Shown: positions 57,477 through 64,000 of the stretch, piece by piece
Position numbering within the stretch: the stretch's first letter is position 1
How the letters are laid out: each line of letters begins with the position of its first letter
NCBI RefSeq assembly: GCF_964222135.1
Contig: NZ_CAXQBR010000019.1
Coordinates: 42,957-106,956 of the forward strand
Direction of reading: 5' to 3'
Length of the DNA: 64,000 nucleotides
Source: Euzebya sp.
GTDB taxonomy: Bacteria > Actinomycetota > Nitriliruptoria > Euzebyales > Euzebyaceae
Notes under the pieces: generated by a model
Databases searched by the model: none
What the model saw: only the letters and a program-made list of their open reading frames with translations
What the model was told of the DNA's origin: nothing
Translations under genes and position numbers: made by a program

Positions 57477-57633
57477 GGATCCACTCGACGACGTCGACGC
57501 CGAGGCCCTGCAACCCGCCCCAGACCACCACGAGCGCGGCCACCGCCAGCGCGGCGTTCGCCAGCAGCTCGGCGGTGGAGAACCCCCCGTCGCCCTCGAG
57601 GCGGCCCACCGCCGCCACCCACCAGTCGGTCAT
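57454..57633 (-). CDS. Flp/TadE-type small pilin
   Basis: A 59-residue protein, MTDWWVAAVGRLEGDGGFSTAELLANAALAVA..., with the prepilin motif GG-FSTAE (cleavage before F, Glu at +5), one membrane helix and a short amphipathic tail (GVDVVEWIRGQLALG). Size and layout fit a Flp-type major pilin. ATG 57633 is selected; the open frame above it is Gly/Arg-rich. It starts a cluster of four coupled pilin-like genes. No TadA, TadB, TadC or prepilin peptidase gene is in the window. Confidence 0.72.
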   Translation of the reverse strand: MTDWWVAAVGRLEGDGGFSTAELLANAALAVAALVVVWGGLQGLGVDVVEWIRGQLALG

Positions 57634-57762
57634 GTCGTGCACGACGCACCAGTCCTTCCCGTCACGGCCCCCGTGACCGCGTCCGGGCCCAGTCAACGCC
57701 GCGTTCGGCGGGTGGTCAACCCCCTCTCCGCCAGCCTGTGGACGACCGCGCCGGACCCTCGG

Positions 57763-59985
57763 TCAGGGAGTGCGGGCCATCGCGTCGGCGACCTCGCGGA
57801 CGTCGAGCCACCACTGCTCCACCGGTCGCTGCGCGCCCGCCTCGACCAGGCCGGGGAACTCGGCCAGCGGGGTGGTGCGGACCCTGCCGGACTGCAGGCC
57901 GACGAAGGCGCTGGCATCCCCGCCCTCGCCCGCCCGGTCCGAGAGGTGCTCGACGCAGGCCGCCGCGAGGCGGGTGGCCTGGATGCGGTCGAAGGGTGAG
58001 GGGCTGCCGCCCTGCTGGACGTGGCCGAGCACGGCCTGGCGGACGTCGAAGAGGTCGCCGCCCTCCTTCTCGAACAGCGCGGCGAGGAAGTCGGTGGTGT
58101 AGATCTCGTCGGCGCGCTCGGCACGGATCATGAGGCCGAGGCGCTTGCCGCCCTCGAAGCCCTCGATCAGGTCGTGCACGTCGCGCTGGAGGTCGGCGAG
58201 GGTGATGCCCTCCTCGGGCAGGTACGCGCGCTCGGCCCCGGTGGCCAGGCCGCCGAGCAGGGCCAGGTACCCGCTGTCGTGGCCCATCACCTCGACGACG
58301 AAGCAGCGGTGCGCGGCGACGGCTGACTGCTTGATCCGGTCGACGTCGAAGGCGATCGCGTTGAGGGCGGTGTCGCTGCCGACGGCGAGCTCGGAGACCG
58401 GCAGGTCGTTGTTGATCGACGCGGGCATGCAGACGATCGGCAGGTCGAGCGCGGGGTGGGTTCCCCGGGCGTCGTGCAACGCGTGCGCCGCGCGGTAGGC
58501 CGAGAACCCGCCGATCACCAGCAGCGCGTCGAGGTCGTGCTCGCGGATCGTCGAGGCGATGGCCTCGTACCCCTCGTCGTGGGGCTGGTAGCGGGAGGTG
58601 CCGAGCTCGGCCCCGCCCTCCTGCACCCACCCGCTGACGGTCATCCAGTCCATCTCCTCCACCCAGCCGTTCGCCAGGCCGCGGAAGCCGCGGCGGATGG
58701 CGACCGTGCGGTGCCCCCGGTCCATGGCCAGGCGGACCGCGGCCCGGACCGCGGTGTTCATCCCCGGTGCCGGCCCACCGCCGTGCATGATCCCGATGCG
58801 GAGCTGGCGCTGCCCCTCCCCCGGTGGGCGGGCAGTCGCCCGGGTGATGGTCTGCAGGATCCGCCAGGAGTCGGCGAAGCTGCCGCCCCGCATCGCCATC
58901 GCCTCGTCGTAGTCGCCCTGGTCGAGCAACCGCGCGACGGTGCGGGTCTGGTCGACGGCGTGCTCGAGGGGGGTCGTGACGATCTGGTGCTCGCGGATCC
59001 CGATCACCTGGGGCGGGGCGTCGGGGTCGCCGTGGAGCAGGTGCTCGACCGCGGCGTAGCCGAGCAGCGTGCCGAGGTTGCGGTCGAACGCGCTGGGCGC
59101 GCCCCCGCGCTGGACGTGGCCGAGGATGGTGACCCGTGTGTCGACGCCGAGCCGCTCGCTGAGGAGGGTCCGGACGTCCTCGGAGGTGACGGGGTTCCCG
59201 TCGGTGTCGGTCGCGCCCTCGGCGACGACCACGATGCTCTGGCGACGTCCGGCTCGCCGACCCGCCGAGAGGGCCTCGCACATGGCGTCCTGCCACTCCC
59301 CGACCTGGGCGGGCCGCTCCGGGATCAGCACCCAGTTCGCACCGGTCGACAGCGCGCCCATCAACGCGAGGTAGCCGCAGTGGCGGCCCATCACCTCGAC
59401 CACGAACGTGCGCTGGTGGCTGGCGGCGGTGCTGTGGAGGGCGTCGATCGCCTCGGTGATGCGGTGGAGGGCGGTGTCGGACCCGATCGTCATGTCGGTC
59501 CCGAACATGTCGTTGTCGATGGACCCGACCAACCCGACCAGTCGGAGGCGCGGGTGGGCGTCGGCCTGCTCGCGATCCAGCTCACCGGCTTCGACGAGCT
59601 CGTCGAGCAGGCCGGACCACTCATGGCGGAAGACGTCCGCCCCGGTCAGGCTGCCGTCCCCACCGATGACGACGAGGGCGTCGATGTCGCGCTCGATCAG
59701 GTTCTTCGCCGCCTGCCGCCGGCCGTCACGGGTGCGGAAGGCCTCGCTGCGGGCGGTGCCGATCTCCGTCCCGCCCCGGTGGAGGATGCCGCCGACGTCG
59801 CCGAAGCCGATCGGGCGGATCGCGTCGCCGCCGTCGACCATCCCCTTGTAGCCCTCGTAGACGGCGTGCACCCCCACATCGCGGTGGGCGGCGGTCCGCA
59901 CGACGGCGCGGACCGCGGCGTTCATGCCGGGGCTGTCCCCGCCGCTCGTCAGCACGGCGATGTTCGACGGACGGTGGTCGCTCAT
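57763..59985 (-). CDS. Tandem-domain 6-phosphofructokinase, eukaryotic type
   Basis: A 740-residue ATP-dependent phosphofructokinase made of two PFK domains. The N-terminal half has catalytic residues: TSGGDSPGMNAAVRAVVR, VVIGGDGSLTGADVF (108-112, Gly as in ATP-dependent enzymes), GSIDNDMFGTDMTIG with base Asp157, and EVMGRHCGYLAL. The C-terminal half has VIGGFSAYRAAH and ASINNDL, so Asp is replaced by Asn525 and the GGDGS motif is lost; it is presumably regulatory. The chain is collinear with animal PFK throughout (SHQRTFVVEVMGRHCGYLAL, DRIKQSA, YTTDF, LGHVQQGGSPSPFDR) to the final EQWWL. It stands alone between the pilin genes and MarR. Confidence 0.9.
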   Translation of the reverse strand: MSDHRPSNIAVLTSGGDSPGMNAAVRAVVRTAAHRDVGVHAVYEGYKGMVDGGDAIRPIGFGDVGGILHRGGTEIGTARSEAFRTRDGRRQAAKNLIERDIDALVVIGGDGSLTGADVFRHEWSGLLDELVEAGELDREQADAHPRLRLVGLVGSIDNDMFGTDMTIGSDTALHRITEAIDALHSTAASHQRTFVVEVMGRHCGYLALMGALSTGANWVLIPERPAQVGEWQDAMCEALSAGRRAGRRQSIVVVAEGATDTDGNPVTSEDVRTLLSERLGVDTRVTILGHVQRGGAPSAFDRNLGTLLGYAAVEHLLHGDPDAPPQVIGIREHQIVTTPLEHAVDQTRTVARLLDQGDYDEAMAMRGGSFADSWRILQTITRATARPPGEGQRQLRIGIMHGGGPAPGMNTAVRAAVRLAMDRGHRTVAIRRGFRGLANGWVEEMDWMTVSGWVQEGGAELGTSRYQPHDEGYEAIASTIREHDLDALLVIGGFSAYRAAHALHDARGTHPALDLPIVCMPASINNDLPVSELAVGSDTALNAIAFDVDRIKQSAVAAHRCFVVEVMGHDSGYLALLGGLATGAERAYLPEEGITLADLQRDVHDLIEGFEGGKRLGLMIRAERADEIYTTDFLAALFEKEGGDLFDVRQAVLGHVQQGGSPSPFDRIQATRLAAACVEHLSDRAGEGGDASAFVGLQSGRVRTTPLAEFPGLVEAGAQRPVEQWWLDVREVADAMARTP

Positions 59986-60006
59986 GGCGCAGGCCTACCC
60001 GACAAG

Positions 60007-60537
60007 TCAGTCGCCGGCAACGTCGTGGGCGGGCGACTCGAGGGAGCTGAGGAGGCGGCCGAGCAGCACCGACAGCTCGTCCCGCTCGTCCCGGCGGAGT
60101 CCGGCGAGCATCTCCGCCAGGTTCTCCACGTGCCGGGTGGTGGCCTCGTCGACCAGCCTGCGGCCGCTGCGGGTCAGCGCGATGCGGACGCTGCGCCGGT
60201 CATCGGGGTCGACGGTGCGCGTGATCAGCCCCATCCCCTCCAGCTTGTCCAGGCGGTTCGTCATCGCCCCGGGGGAGAGCAGCAGGGACTGGGCGAGCGC
60301 GCCAGCCGCCCGCGCGTAGGGGGTCCCGGCGCGACGCAGCGTCGCCAGGACGTCGAACTCCCCCCGGTTGACCCCGGCCGTCGCCAACCCGGCGGCGATC
60401 CGCTTGCCGGCCAGCACGTCCGCGCGGGTCAGCAGCCCGAACAGCGCCATCGGCGTGGGGTCGAGGTCGGGACGCTCCCGACGCCACTCCTCCACCATCG
60501 CAGCCACTACGTCCTCACCACCCACGCCCCTCACCAC
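60007..60537 (-). CDS. MarR-family transcriptional regulator
   Basis: A 176-residue winged helix regulator: GVNRGEFDVLATLRRAGTPYARAAGALAQSLLLSPGAMTNRLDKLEGMGLITRTVDPDDRRSVRIALT, with the wing and the DRR motif of MarR, and a long C-terminal helix (MLAGLRRDERDELSVLLGRLLSSLE). The start is uncertain: GTG 60537 is the first; GTG or ATG codons further in are possible. It is divergent from the SnoaL-like gene, with inverted GACATC repeats between, so it probably represses that gene and itself. It follows pfk by 21 nt. Confidence 0.85.
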   Translation of the reverse strand: MVRGVGGEDVVAAMVEEWRRERPDLDPTPMALFGLLTRADVLAGKRIAAGLATAGVNRGEFDVLATLRRAGTPYARAAGALAQSLLLSPGAMTNRLDKLEGMGLITRTVDPDDRRSVRIALTRSGRRLVDEATTRHVENLAEMLAGLRRDERDELSVLLGRLLSSLESPAHDVAGD

Positions 60538-60574
60538 CCACGGTCCTCACCACCCATGTCGGGGACCCTATCAA

Positions 60575-60618
60575 GAAACTGTTTGACATCGAAAGGACAG
60601 CAAGTCATTTTGATGTCG
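60575..60618. promoter_or_regulatory. Promoter and inverted operator between MarR and SnoaL-like genes
   Basis: TTTGACATCGAAA and the inverted TTCGACATCAAAA (read on the minus strand) share GACATC and face each other across about 14 nt. TTGACA within the first is a good -35 box for the rightward gene. The site lies in an AT-richer patch compared with surroundings. Confidence 0.6.
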
Positions 60619-60661
60619 AACGGATCCGACCCGGTGATCCGACGAGATGGAGGTGAGGCAG

Positions 60662-61057
60662 ATGGAGCACCCGAACGCCACCGCCCTGCGGCGGTTGTAC
60701 GACGCGGCGGCCGCCGGCGACGTGGACGGGATCGTCGCGGGCATGACCCCGGACGTGGTCTGGCACGTCCCGGGGCGCAGCACGAACAGCGGGACCTACA
60801 AGGGCCCGGAGGAGGTGCTCGGCTTCCTCGGCACGGCCGCCGAGCGGACCGGCGGCACGCTGTCACTGACCGTGCACCGCGTCTTCGCCGACGACGAGTG
60901 GGGGGTCGTGCTCACGACCTACACCGCCACCCGCGAGGGCGCGCAGCTCGAGAACAACCTCGCCCACGTCGTCCGCATGGTCGACGGGCGGATCGCCGAG
61001 AGCTGGTACCACAGCCGCAACCAGTACGAGGTCGACGACTTCTGGGGGCGTCCCTGA
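60662..61057 (+). CDS. SnoaL/NTF2-like protein
   Basis: A 131-residue NTF2-fold protein: ALRRLYDAAAAGDVDGIVAGMTPDVVWHVPGRSTNSGTYKG, then EVLGFLGTAAERTGGTLSL and NLAHVVRMVDGRIAESWYHSRNQYEVDDFWG. Family members act as cyclases, isomerases or ligand binders; the substrate is unknown. ATG 60662 is chosen because GGAGGTGAGG lies just upstream; ATG 60647 is too close to that RBS. Divergent from the MarR gene, whose product probably controls it. Confidence 0.82.
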   Translation: MEHPNATALRRLYDAAAAGDVDGIVAGMTPDVVWHVPGRSTNSGTYKGPEEVLGFLGTAAERTGGTLSLTVHRVFADDEWGVVLTTYTATREGAQLENNLAHVVRMVDGRIAESWYHSRNQYEVDDFWGRP

Positions 61058-61110
61058 TCATCGCCCGGATGGCGCGCCGAACACCACCGCGAAGGTCACG
61101 GGCGACCGAT

Positions 61111-61335
61111 TCAGCTGAGCGCGCCCACCACCGCGCATGCGACGGGCAGCTTGACGGTCCAGTCGCCGGCGTGCAGCACGGCGGTGCGCACCGGGACGCC
61201 CTCCCACACGACGGACCCGACGAGTATCAGCGCGGGCAGGATGGCGAGGCCCAGGCCCGCGAGGGCGCCGCCGGCAGCGCCCTCCCACCCGGCGGCCCCG
61301 AGCAGCACCGCGGCGAGGATGGCGAGGGGGGACAT
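61111..61335 (-). CDS. Small membrane protein (74 aa)
   Basis: Starting at ATG 61335 the protein is MSPLAILAAVLLGAAGWEGA followed by a second hydrophobic segment LAGLGLAILPALILVGSVVWEG and a third, weaker one at the end (LPVACAVVGALS). It resembles no named family. It lies 83 nt downstream of the ECF sigma gene in the same direction and could be a target or helper of that system, but this is speculative. Confidence 0.5.
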   Translation of the reverse strand: MSPLAILAAVLLGAAGWEGAAGGALAGLGLAILPALILVGSVVWEGVPVRTAVLHAGDWTVKLPVACAVVGALS

Positions 61336-61418
61336 GGCTGGACCTTCACGTCGGTGGAGCCGGTCGTCACCCCCATGACGATCGAGGCGACACCCGATCG
61401 ACAGCCGAGAGACGTCGA

Positions 61419-62657
61419 TCAGCCGACCGCATCCCGTCGGGCGCGGAGCCACGCGATCACCGCGCCGTCGTCCGACAGGGCGATGGCCCGGTCGTAGGCC
61501 TGGCGGGCCGCCCGGTGGTCACCCGCCGCCACGAGCAGGTGCGCCCGGGTCGCCCAGGCGGGCTGGAACTCGTCGGCGGCCGATCCCAGCGCGTCGATGG
61601 CGGCGAGGCCGACGTTGGGCCCGTCGGTGCTGCCCAGCACGGCCGCCAGCGCGACCCGGCTGCCCAGCGTCGGGGCGAGGTGGACCAGGGCCAGGTGGAG
61701 GGTGCCCAGCGCCGCCCAGTCGATCCGGTCGCTCCGGATGCGGGAGGCGTGGACGGCCTCGATGGCGGCCTCGAGCTGGAACCGACCGGTGCGGCCGAGC
61801 GCAGACGCACGTCGGAGGTACCCCTCCGCCTCCGCGATCAGCGCGGCGTCCCACCGATCGGGATCCTGCTCGTCGAGCGGCACGTACCACCCGACCGCAC
61901 GGCCGCCGGCCCGCGCCACCCCGAAGGTGATCGACGCCGCGAGGCCCCATGCCTCCGGGTCGTCGTCCAGCAGCTCGGCGGTGGCCACGGCGAGGCGTCG
62001 GGCCTCCGCCGCCACCGAGGTGTGGACCGCGTCCCCGGCGGCACCGTGCCAGGTCAGGGCGTAGCAGCCGTGGAGCGCCTCCAGCACCGCCGGCACCCGG
62101 TCCGCCAGCTGTCCGGGACCGGGCACCTCGAAGGGCACCCCGCGGGCGCGGATCCTGGCCTTCGCCCGCACCAGCCGCTGGGCCATCGTGGCGCTGGGCA
62201 CCGCGTAGGCACGTGCGATGTCAGCGGCCTCGAACCCGAGGACGACCTGCAACATCAGGGGCGTGCGCGCGCCGACGTCGACGTCGGGGTGCGAGCAGGC
62301 GAAGAGCAGCGCCACGCGACGGTCGCCGATGGCGTCGGGGTCGAGGTCGGCGAACGGGTCGACGGCGGCGACGTGGTCGGCCTCCTCCAGATCCGCCGCC
62401 GTCCGGTGCGCCGACGACCGCCACACGTCCCGGATCCGGTTCCGGGCAGCCGTCAGCAGCCACCCGTCGGGGTTGTCCGGCACCCCCGACCGCGGCCAGG
62501 TGCGCAGGGCGCTGCCGAAGGCCTCCGACAGGGCGTCCTCGGCCAGGGCGAGGTCGCCGGTCGACCCGGCGAGCAGCGCGACCAGGCGGCCGTAGGACAG
62601 GCGGGCGGCACCCTCGGCAGCCTCCCGCGCCGCACGTCCCCGGTCCCCTCCGGCCAC
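61419..62657 (-). CDS. ECF42-type RNA polymerase sigma factor with C-terminal extension
   Basis: A 412-residue ECF sigma factor: region 2 (SYGRLVALLAGSTGDLALAEDALSEAF ... PDNPDGWLLTAARNRIRDVWR), region 4 (TPLMLQVVLGFEAADIARAYAVPSATMAQRLVRAKARIR) and a long C-terminal helical, TPR-like extension (about 190-412: EARRLAVATAELLDDDPEAWG, ATRAHLLVAAGDHRAARQAYDRAI). This layout matches the ECF42 group, which is normally paired with a DGPF/YciI protein, here directly upstream. There is no anti-sigma gene; control is thought to act through the extension. Confidence 0.88.
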   Translation of the reverse strand: MAGGDRGRAAREAAEGAARLSYGRLVALLAGSTGDLALAEDALSEAFGSALRTWPRSGVPDNPDGWLLTAARNRIRDVWRSSAHRTAADLEEADHVAAVDPFADLDPDAIGDRRVALLFACSHPDVDVGARTPLMLQVVLGFEAADIARAYAVPSATMAQRLVRAKARIRARGVPFEVPGPGQLADRVPAVLEALHGCYALTWHGAAGDAVHTSVAAEARRLAVATAELLDDDPEAWGLAASITFGVARAGGRAVGWYVPLDEQDPDRWDAALIAEAEGYLRRASALGRTGRFQLEAAIEAVHASRIRSDRIDWAALGTLHLALVHLAPTLGSRVALAAVLGSTDGPNVGLAAIDALGSAADEFQPAWATRAHLLVAAGDHRAARQAYDRAIALSDDGAVIAWLRARRDAVG

Positions 62658-62661
62658 GTAG

Positions 62662-63039
62662 TCAGGCGTTCGGCACCCACGCGCCGCCGGTGAAGTGGAC
62701 CATCCCCGGGCGGACCTCGATCCAGCCGTGGTCGATCAGCGGCGCGTCGCCCGCCCAGCGGATGGCCTCGTCGGCGTCCACCACGTCGATGAGGAACGTG
62801 CCGGCGAGCTGCTCCTTGGTGGCGGCGTGCGGGCCGTCCTGGACCAGCAGCCGCTCGTCGCGGCGCATGACGGTGGTCGTGGCGGACGACTGGGCCAGCA
62901 CCTCGGCGGCCAGGAGCACCCCCGCCTGCTCGAGCGCAGCGGCGTACGCCTCGAACAGGCGCTCGCCCTCGGCCTGCATCTCCGGGCCGAGCTCCTCGGG
63001 GGTCATCTCGGGGTAGTGGAGCAGCAACGTGTAGCGCAT
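62662..63039 (-). CDS. YciI-family (DGPF) protein
   Basis: A 125-residue protein of the YCII-related ferredoxin-like fold: MRYTLLLHYPEMTPEELGPE, then LAQSSATTTVMRRDERLLVQDGPHAATKEQLAG with the DGPF-type motif (DGPHAATKE), and IDVVDADEAIRWAGDAPL. It is typically encoded beside ECF42 sigma factors and starts 4 nt before the sigma gene's start, so the two are co-transcribed. It may be an effector or target of the sigma factor. ATG 63039 is the start. Confidence 0.88.
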   Translation of the reverse strand: MRYTLLLHYPEMTPEELGPEMQAEGERLFEAYAAALEQAGVLLAAEVLAQSSATTTVMRRDERLLVQDGPHAATKEQLAGTFLIDVVDADEAIRWAGDAPLIDHGWIEVRPGMVHFTGGAWVPNA

Positions 63040-63142
63040 GGGTCCTCCTCCAGGACGGGCAGATCCTAGTGCGCTGTCGATCGGCGGGCTGCTTGTCCGT
63101 CATGGGGGTGTCCGAGCAGATCCACGACCCGGAGCACACCCC

Positions 63143-63721
63143 ATGCCGACCATCACCACGTTCCTCAGCACGACCCTGGACGGGGTCGTCCAGGCCCCCG
63201 GCCGTCCCGACGAGGACCGACGAGGCGGGTTCGCCCACGGCGGCTGGGCGGCCGGGTACGCCGACGAGGTGTCGATGGCGTTCGCGGGGGAGGGGATGGC
63301 GCGTGGCGGCCCGCTCCTGCTCGGCCGCAGGACGTATGAGGACCTGCTCGGGTTCTGGACGACGACGCCGGAGCCGAACCCCTTCACCGACGTGCTGGTC
63401 GCCGCCCCGAAGCTGGTCGTGTCCCGGTCGGCCAGGACCGCGCTCGGCTACCCCAACTCGACCCTGCTGGCCGGCGAGGCGACGTCGTCCGTGGCGGCGC
63501 TGGGCGACGAGGTCGGCGACCTCACCGTCCTCGGCAGCATCGAGCTGGTCACCGCCCTGGAGGCCGCCGGGCTCGTCGACACCCACATCCTGTCGATCCA
63601 CCCGATCGTCCTCGGGTCGGGGCGGCGGCTGTTCACCGGGACGGTCCGCCGGGACCTCCGCCTGCAGCGGTCGATCACCACGACGACGGGGGTGATCATC
63701 GCGGTGTACGGCCGGATCTGA
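63143..63721 (+). CDS. Dihydrofolate reductase/RibD C-terminal family protein
   Basis: A 192-residue protein of the bifunctional deaminase-reductase C-terminal fold: FLSTTLDGVVQAPGRPDEDR, GGPLLLGRRTYEDLLGFW, KLVVSRSARTALGYPNSTLL and VLGSIELVTALEAAGLVDTHILSIHPIVLGSGRRLF. These are common NAD(P)H-dependent reductase-like proteins in actinobacteria; the substrate is not known and trimethoprim resistance should not be assumed. ATG 63143 begins the domain. It is divergent from the YciI/ECF42 pair, a frequent neighbourhood. Confidence 0.85.
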   Translation: MPTITTFLSTTLDGVVQAPGRPDEDRRGGFAHGGWAAGYADEVSMAFAGEGMARGGPLLLGRRTYEDLLGFWTTTPEPNPFTDVLVAAPKLVVSRSARTALGYPNSTLLAGEATSSVAALGDEVGDLTVLGSIELVTALEAAGLVDTHILSIHPIVLGSGRRLFTGTVRRDLRLQRSITTTTGVIIAVYGRI

Positions 63722-63920
63722 CCTCTGGGGGGACCGGGTCCCGGGTCGTGTGGCCCGGGTCGTGTGGTCCGTCCTGGGGCGGGTCCAGGGTCCCGCGGGT
63801 GGGGGGTCCGCTGGCCTGTCGACAGACCCGCCGGGTGAGGATGCTGATGGTGTCTCCACCACACACCACCAACCCCACACCAGACCGGAGACCTGGGACC
63901 TTACGAGGAGGTCCACCGTC
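63722..63920. other. 199-nt intergenic stretch with short direct repeats
   Basis: GGGTCGTGTGGCCC and CGGGTCGTGTGGTCC form an imperfect tandem pair near 63738-63770; GGGGACCGGGTCCCGG upstream can fold on itself. GAGGAGG at about 63905 is the RBS of the next gene. No coding sequence or RNA gene was recognised. Confidence 0.5.
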
Positions 63921-64000
63921 ATGATCGCGTCCCGCATCCGCATCCTCGGCGTCGTCCTCGCCGCCATCGGCATCGCCTTCATCGGCGGCGGCATCTACGC
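63921..64000 (+). CDS. Start of a membrane protein gene (cut by right edge)
   Basis: ATG 63921 is preceded by GAGGAGG. The 26 visible residues begin MIASRIRILGVVLAAIGIAF and continue as a transmembrane helix ending IGGGIYA. The basic start and single helix suit an N-terminally anchored exported protein. The rest is outside the window, so function cannot be judged. Confidence 0.6.
   Translation, partial: MIASRIRILGVVLAAIGIAFIGGGIY

Overview
The window is about 70% GC or higher, with densely packed genes, many GTG starts, 4-nt GTGA/ATGA gene overlaps, HspR (HAIR) and PHO boxes, an actinobacterial-type adenosine kinase and a CWB2 cell-wall-anchored protein. This points to a chromosomal segment of a high-GC actinomycetote. 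The CWB2 protein, the amidoligase genes and the DUF2236 oxygenases would suit a deep-branching lineage such as Nitriliruptoria/Euzebya, but that placement is a guess. No rRNA, tRNA, CRISPR array, transposase or phage gene was seen.

Layout. 1-713: 5' end of a glutamate synthase large subunit (minus), running off the edge. 0.86-16 kb: metabolic and housekeeping genes (DUF2236 oxygenase, PhzF-like, adenosine kinase, spermidine-synthase-like protein, ManA, alcohol dehydrogenase, AarF kinase, sirtuin). Next come a scrambled scar (11.4-14.1 kb) where an alpha/beta hydrolase and an AfsR/BTAD regulator have been broken and rearranged, and a biotinyl-carboxyltransferase fusion. 16.3-29.0 kb: a block of eight minus-strand genes. 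Six form two copies of a circularly permuted ATP-grasp/alpha-E/transglutaminase system plus an alpha/beta hydrolase, followed by an ABC exporter whose ATPase carries a PLDc_N membrane domain. 29.1-36.4 kb: CWB2 surface protein and pstSCAB with a PHO box. 36.4-39.9 kb: a divergent, probably arsenic-related unit (ArsR-GNAT fusion, Cys-Cys-tailed flavoprotein, MFS transporter that appears to start at CTG). A cluster of inverted and direct repeats and a nucleotidyltransferase pair follow. 40.8-49.5 kb: clpB with two HAIR elements, an XRE regulator, and a second, complete glutamate synthase large subunit. 49.6-56 kb: MetE-like protein, thioesterase, threonine aldolase, a second DUF2236 protein, an HxlR/GNAT divergent pair, and a flavin reductase-GntR fusion. 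56-57.6 kb: four Tad-type pilin/pseudopilin genes without their machinery. 57.8-60 kb: a 740-residue tandem phosphofructokinase that looks like the animal/fungal enzyme. 60-64 kb: MarR regulator, SnoaL-like protein, ECF42 sigma factor with its YciI partner, a DHFR-like protein and a truncated membrane gene.

The best candidates for new biology are the doubled ATP-grasp/alpha-E/transglutaminase operon with its linked exporter, the eukaryote-type phosphofructokinase, and two families of short intergenic palindromic repeats (2.42-2.55 kb and 39.8-40.1 kb). All assignments come from reading the sequence and remembered family motifs; no database search was run.
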